The translations under genes and the position numbers were made by a program. A DNA stretch of 6,746 nucleotides from Nostoc sp. CHAB 5715 (GTDB taxonomy: Bacteria > Cyanobacteriota > Cyanobacteriia > Cyanobacteriales > Nostocaceae). The stretch covers positions 1 to 6,746 of the forward strand of contig NZ_JAIVFR010000361.1 of NCBI RefSeq assembly GCF_020829685.1. The letters are read 5' to 3'. This document shows positions 5,504 through 6,746 of the stretch, piece after piece (within the stretch, counting starts at the first letter, position 1; each line of letters starts with the position of its first letter). The notes under the pieces were generated by a model. The model saw nothing but the letters and a program-made list of their open reading frames with translations, was not told the origin of the DNA and made no database searches.

Positions 5504-6005
5504 TTCGATGTTCCATAAACACCACAGGAACTCTGAACAGCCTTTTAGCTAATTGCGAGAATCTAAATTTCCCCTTGAGCGAAGACTTGCCTTTTGTACT
5601 GGGAAATTGTGGCAACTCTTCAAAAGATATTGGCACAAAACCAAAGCGACTGTAAAACTGCGCCAATCGTTCACCTAAACATTCAAGATAAAGTGGTTGC
5701 GTTGCTGTATTAATCAAATGCTGCGTTAGCAAAGTACCCAAACCGCGACCTCTCCAAGCTGATACAACCACTAAACTACCAAGTTCTTGTGCCCCTGAGA
5801 AATGACGTAGCTGTCCACAAGCTACCAGATTGCGTAGGCAATGCCTGCCGTAGGCATCGCATTCAATTACCCAAAATTGCTGCCAATTTAATTGGGTTGG
5901 GTCGAGTTTCGCTGAAAACACCAGCAATCGAATCGACCACTGATCCCCAGAGGTTGCCTTGCGAAGCATACACCCAGATGGTAACGATAGACTGCTCTGG
6001 TTCAT
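5493..6005 (-). CDS. GNAT-family N-acetyltransferase with an in-frame repeat insertion
   Basis: A 170-residue soluble protein of the GCN5-related acetyltransferase fold, which transfers acetyl from acetyl-CoA to an amine. The CoA-binding motif A is VVVSAWRGRGLGTLL (79-93), with the R-G-x-G-L-G pyrophosphate loop at 85-90; motif B is near PLYLECLGERLAQFYSRFGF (104-123), a typical end-of-fold segment. The acceptor substrate cannot be predicted. Residues 49-59 (CDAYGRHCLRN) are encoded by a palindromic repeat inserted between the strands IEC and LVACGQL, probably lengthening a surface turn without breaking the frame. The last residues (SNS) and stop come from an AATTACG heptamer. ATG 6005 lacks a Shine-Dalgarno; Met13 (5969), preceded by GGGTG, is an alternative. 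The gene is divergent from the small ORF at 6275. Confidence 0.85.
   Translation of the reverse strand: MNQSSLSLPSGCMLRKATSGDQWSIRLLVFSAKLDPTQLNWQQFWVIECDAYGRHCLRNLVACGQLRHFSGAQELGSLVVVSAWRGRGLGTLLTQHLINTATQPLYLECLGERLAQFYSRFGFVPISFEELPQFPSTKGKSSLKGKFRFSQLAKRLFRVPVVFMEHRSNS
5831..5860. repeat. 30-bp palindromic repeat inserted in frame in the GNAT gene
   Basis: The unit consists of AGGCA-A-TGCCT (5836-5846) overlapping TGCCT-GCCGT-AGGCA (5842-5856), so the central TGCCT can pair with either flank. Elements containing CCGTAGGCATCGC are, from memory, dispersed in Nostoc-type genomes. Its length is a multiple of three and it has no stop in the coding frame, consistent with survival inside a gene. 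Confidence 0.65.
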
Positions 6006-6274
6006 TAATTACACAATGATTAGTTTGTATCACAATCATCACATCATATTATTTACCTAGTACAGGTCGGCGGAAATAAACCTCCCTTAACCATAGAAAG
6101 CCTTGTAAGGTTAAAAAACTCTACATTTCTAGATTTTTCTCAGTATACATGAGTAGTAATAAACAATACTTTCGATAGAGGTAGAAATCAGCTATGACTA
6201 TATCTGGATAGATGCACTCACACTCCTAATCTTCTTAAGATAATGGCAACAATAAAATTATTAGGAATGTAATA

Positions 6275-6466
6275 ATGTCTGAACAACAATCTGGTAGCCA
6301 AGAAACTACACCCAGTTCTTCTGGTAATTACGAAACCACTCTTGACGAAAGTAAGCGCAAAACTGGCGATAGTGAAAAGAGCGATGCTAAACCCACTGCT
6401 ACACCAGAAGCACCTGGAGAGGATGGTATCGCAGGTAGCCCCAATCAAGGAACTGAGTCACGTTAA
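6275..6466 (+). CDS. small acidic, probably disordered hypothetical protein
   Basis: I do not recognise this 63-residue protein. It is almost entirely polar (Ser, Thr, Glu, Asp, Gly, Pro, Lys), with a single aromatic (Tyr19), no cysteine and no hydrophobic segment, so it is predicted to be intrinsically disordered, soluble and net negative. Evidence that it is real: ATG 6275 is preceded by TTAGGA about 8 nt upstream, codon use is like the neighbours, and the TAA is followed 15 bp later by an intrinsic terminator. It forms its own transcription unit, divergent from the GNAT gene across a 269-bp spacer in which I see no other gene. Disordered, hydrophilic small proteins of this kind are sometimes stress-related, but nothing here shows that. 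Confidence 0.6.
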   Translation: MSEQQSGSQETTPSSSGNYETTLDESKRKTGDSEKSDAKPTATPEAPGEDGIAGSPNQGTESR

Positions 6467-6480
6467 TTGATTTGAAGTTT

Positions 6481-6511
6481 GCCAAGTTTCAATAATCTAC
6501 TTGGCTTTTTC
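6481..6511 (+). terminator. intrinsic terminator after the small ORF
   Basis: GCCAAGT (6481-6487) pairs with ACTTGGC (6499-6505) around an 11-nt loop and is followed by TTTTT (6506-6510). It lies 15 bp after the stop codon. Confidence 0.8.
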
Positions 6512-6535
6512 TAGTAACCCCGATTTACTAAACTT

Positions 6536-6580
6536 TGAGTGGATAGTTGTGGTTTATATCACGATTATCCACTCATTTTT
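6536..6580 (+). terminator. second, stronger intrinsic terminator
   Basis: TGAGTGGATA (6536-6545) pairs with TATCCACTCA (6566-6575), with an internal GTG/CAC pairing (6549-6551 with 6560-6562), followed by TTTTT (6576-6580). It backs up the first terminator, from which it is separated by about 25 bp. Confidence 0.75.
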
Positions 6581-6746
6581 GTTGTGTGAGAATCGTTTTT
6601 AGGACAATACAGTTCAGTTGCAACTGGTCGAGCGACTCCAGGCCCAGGTCGTCCAGGAACTGGCGCGTGGTCGCAAACAGCGCAGGCCGCCCGGCAGCCT
6701 CGCGATGGCCGATGACCTCGACCCAGCCGCGGTCTTCCAACTGCTT
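6573..6746 (-). CDS. scpB: C-terminal fragment of proteobacterial-type ScpB (chromosome segregation), fused to cyanobacterial sequence; runs off the window edge
   Basis: ScpB is a winged-helix subunit of the SMC-ScpAB condensin complex. Reading from the right edge, 42 residues match its second winged helix: [16 protein letters not shown], then [17 protein letters not shown] and LESLDQL, a pattern strongly conserved in the family and here close to beta/gammaproteobacterial versions as I know them. After codon 42 (ending at 6621) similarity stops and the frame runs on through cyanobacterial sequence as [15 protein letters not shown] to a TGA at 6575-6573, inside the terminator hairpin. The N-terminal part lies beyond the window and the native C-terminus is lost. 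Base composition switches abruptly to about 69% G+C. A chimeric join or contaminant read is more likely than a genuine transferred gene. Confidence 0.75.
   Translation of the reverse strand, partial: KQLEDRGWVEVIGHREAAGRPALFATTRQFLDDLGLESLDQLQLNCIVLKTILTQQK
6615..6626. other. junction between cyanobacterial and foreign DNA at a perfect 12-bp palindrome
   Basis: CAGTTGCAACTG is its own reverse complement. ScpB similarity ends exactly at its centre (6620/6621), and AT-rich intergenic cyanobacterial sequence lies to the left. A short palindrome is a plausible site of template switching during amplification or of a false overlap during assembly. Confidence 0.6.

Noticed and set aside
5789..6019. 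Plus-strand frame antisense to the GNAT gene
   Set aside because: It is a shadow of the acetyltransferase frame and partly encoded by the inserted repeat.
6006..6274. Hidden small gene or RNA in the GNAT-small ORF spacer
   Set aside because: No frame with a ribosome site and no stable hairpin with a T-run was found; a CCTTGTAAGG palindrome near 6102 is too short to interpret.
6218..6448. Minus-strand 76-codon frame opposite the small ORF
   Set aside because: It has no ribosome site. The plus-strand frame has a ribosome site, cyanobacterial codon use and terminators placed correctly.

Overview
The window looks like chromosome of a filamentous, probably heterocyst-forming (Nostoc/Anabaena-type) cyanobacterium. 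Five perfect HIP1 octamers (GCGATCGC) lie at 316-323, 482-489, 2020-2027, 3081-3088 and 4939-4946, where about 0.1 would be expected by chance. Heptameric short tandem repeats (AATTACG and AAAATCC types) and dispersed palindromic repeats are present, and the proteins read as cyanobacterial. The last ~120 bp do not fit: they are about 69% G+C by hand count and encode a proteobacterial-looking piece of ScpB, so the right edge is most likely a chimeric join.

Layout. At the left edge (70-756, +) is the C-terminal ~211 residues of PurH behind 17 foreign N-terminal residues, preceded by an 18-bp near-palindrome. Next (774-1242, +) is an array of three units. Each unit has a conserved upstream box, a sigma70-type promoter with an exact 17-bp spacer, and a ~70-nt structured RNA that ends in its own terminator and carries a GGAAACA loop. 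I tentatively assign these RNAs to the Yfr2/Cyano-1 family. An HD-domain phosphohydrolase gene follows (1340-1561), cut off by a dispersed palindromic repeat.

From 1631 to 6005 all genes are on the minus strand. In transcription order they are a GNAT acetyltransferase, a DUF4350 membrane protein, a MoxR AAA+ ATPase, a YbjN-like protein and a LipM/LplA-type octanoyl or lipoyl transferase. DUF4350 and MoxR are a recurrent pair thought to act together on envelope or protein-complex maturation; their usual DUF58 and DUF4129 partners are not in the window. YbjN and the lipoyl-family gene are 45 bp apart and may be cotranscribed. At 6275-6466 (+) a small acidic, disordered protein is followed by two tandem intrinsic terminators.

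The most interesting parts are the covarying three-copy sRNA array, the rearranged purH, and the repeats that have reshaped coding sequence: one truncates the HD gene, one is inserted in frame in the GNAT gene, and heptamers supply the C-termini and stop codons of two proteins. I see no CRISPR array, tRNA, rRNA, transposase or recognisable defence system.
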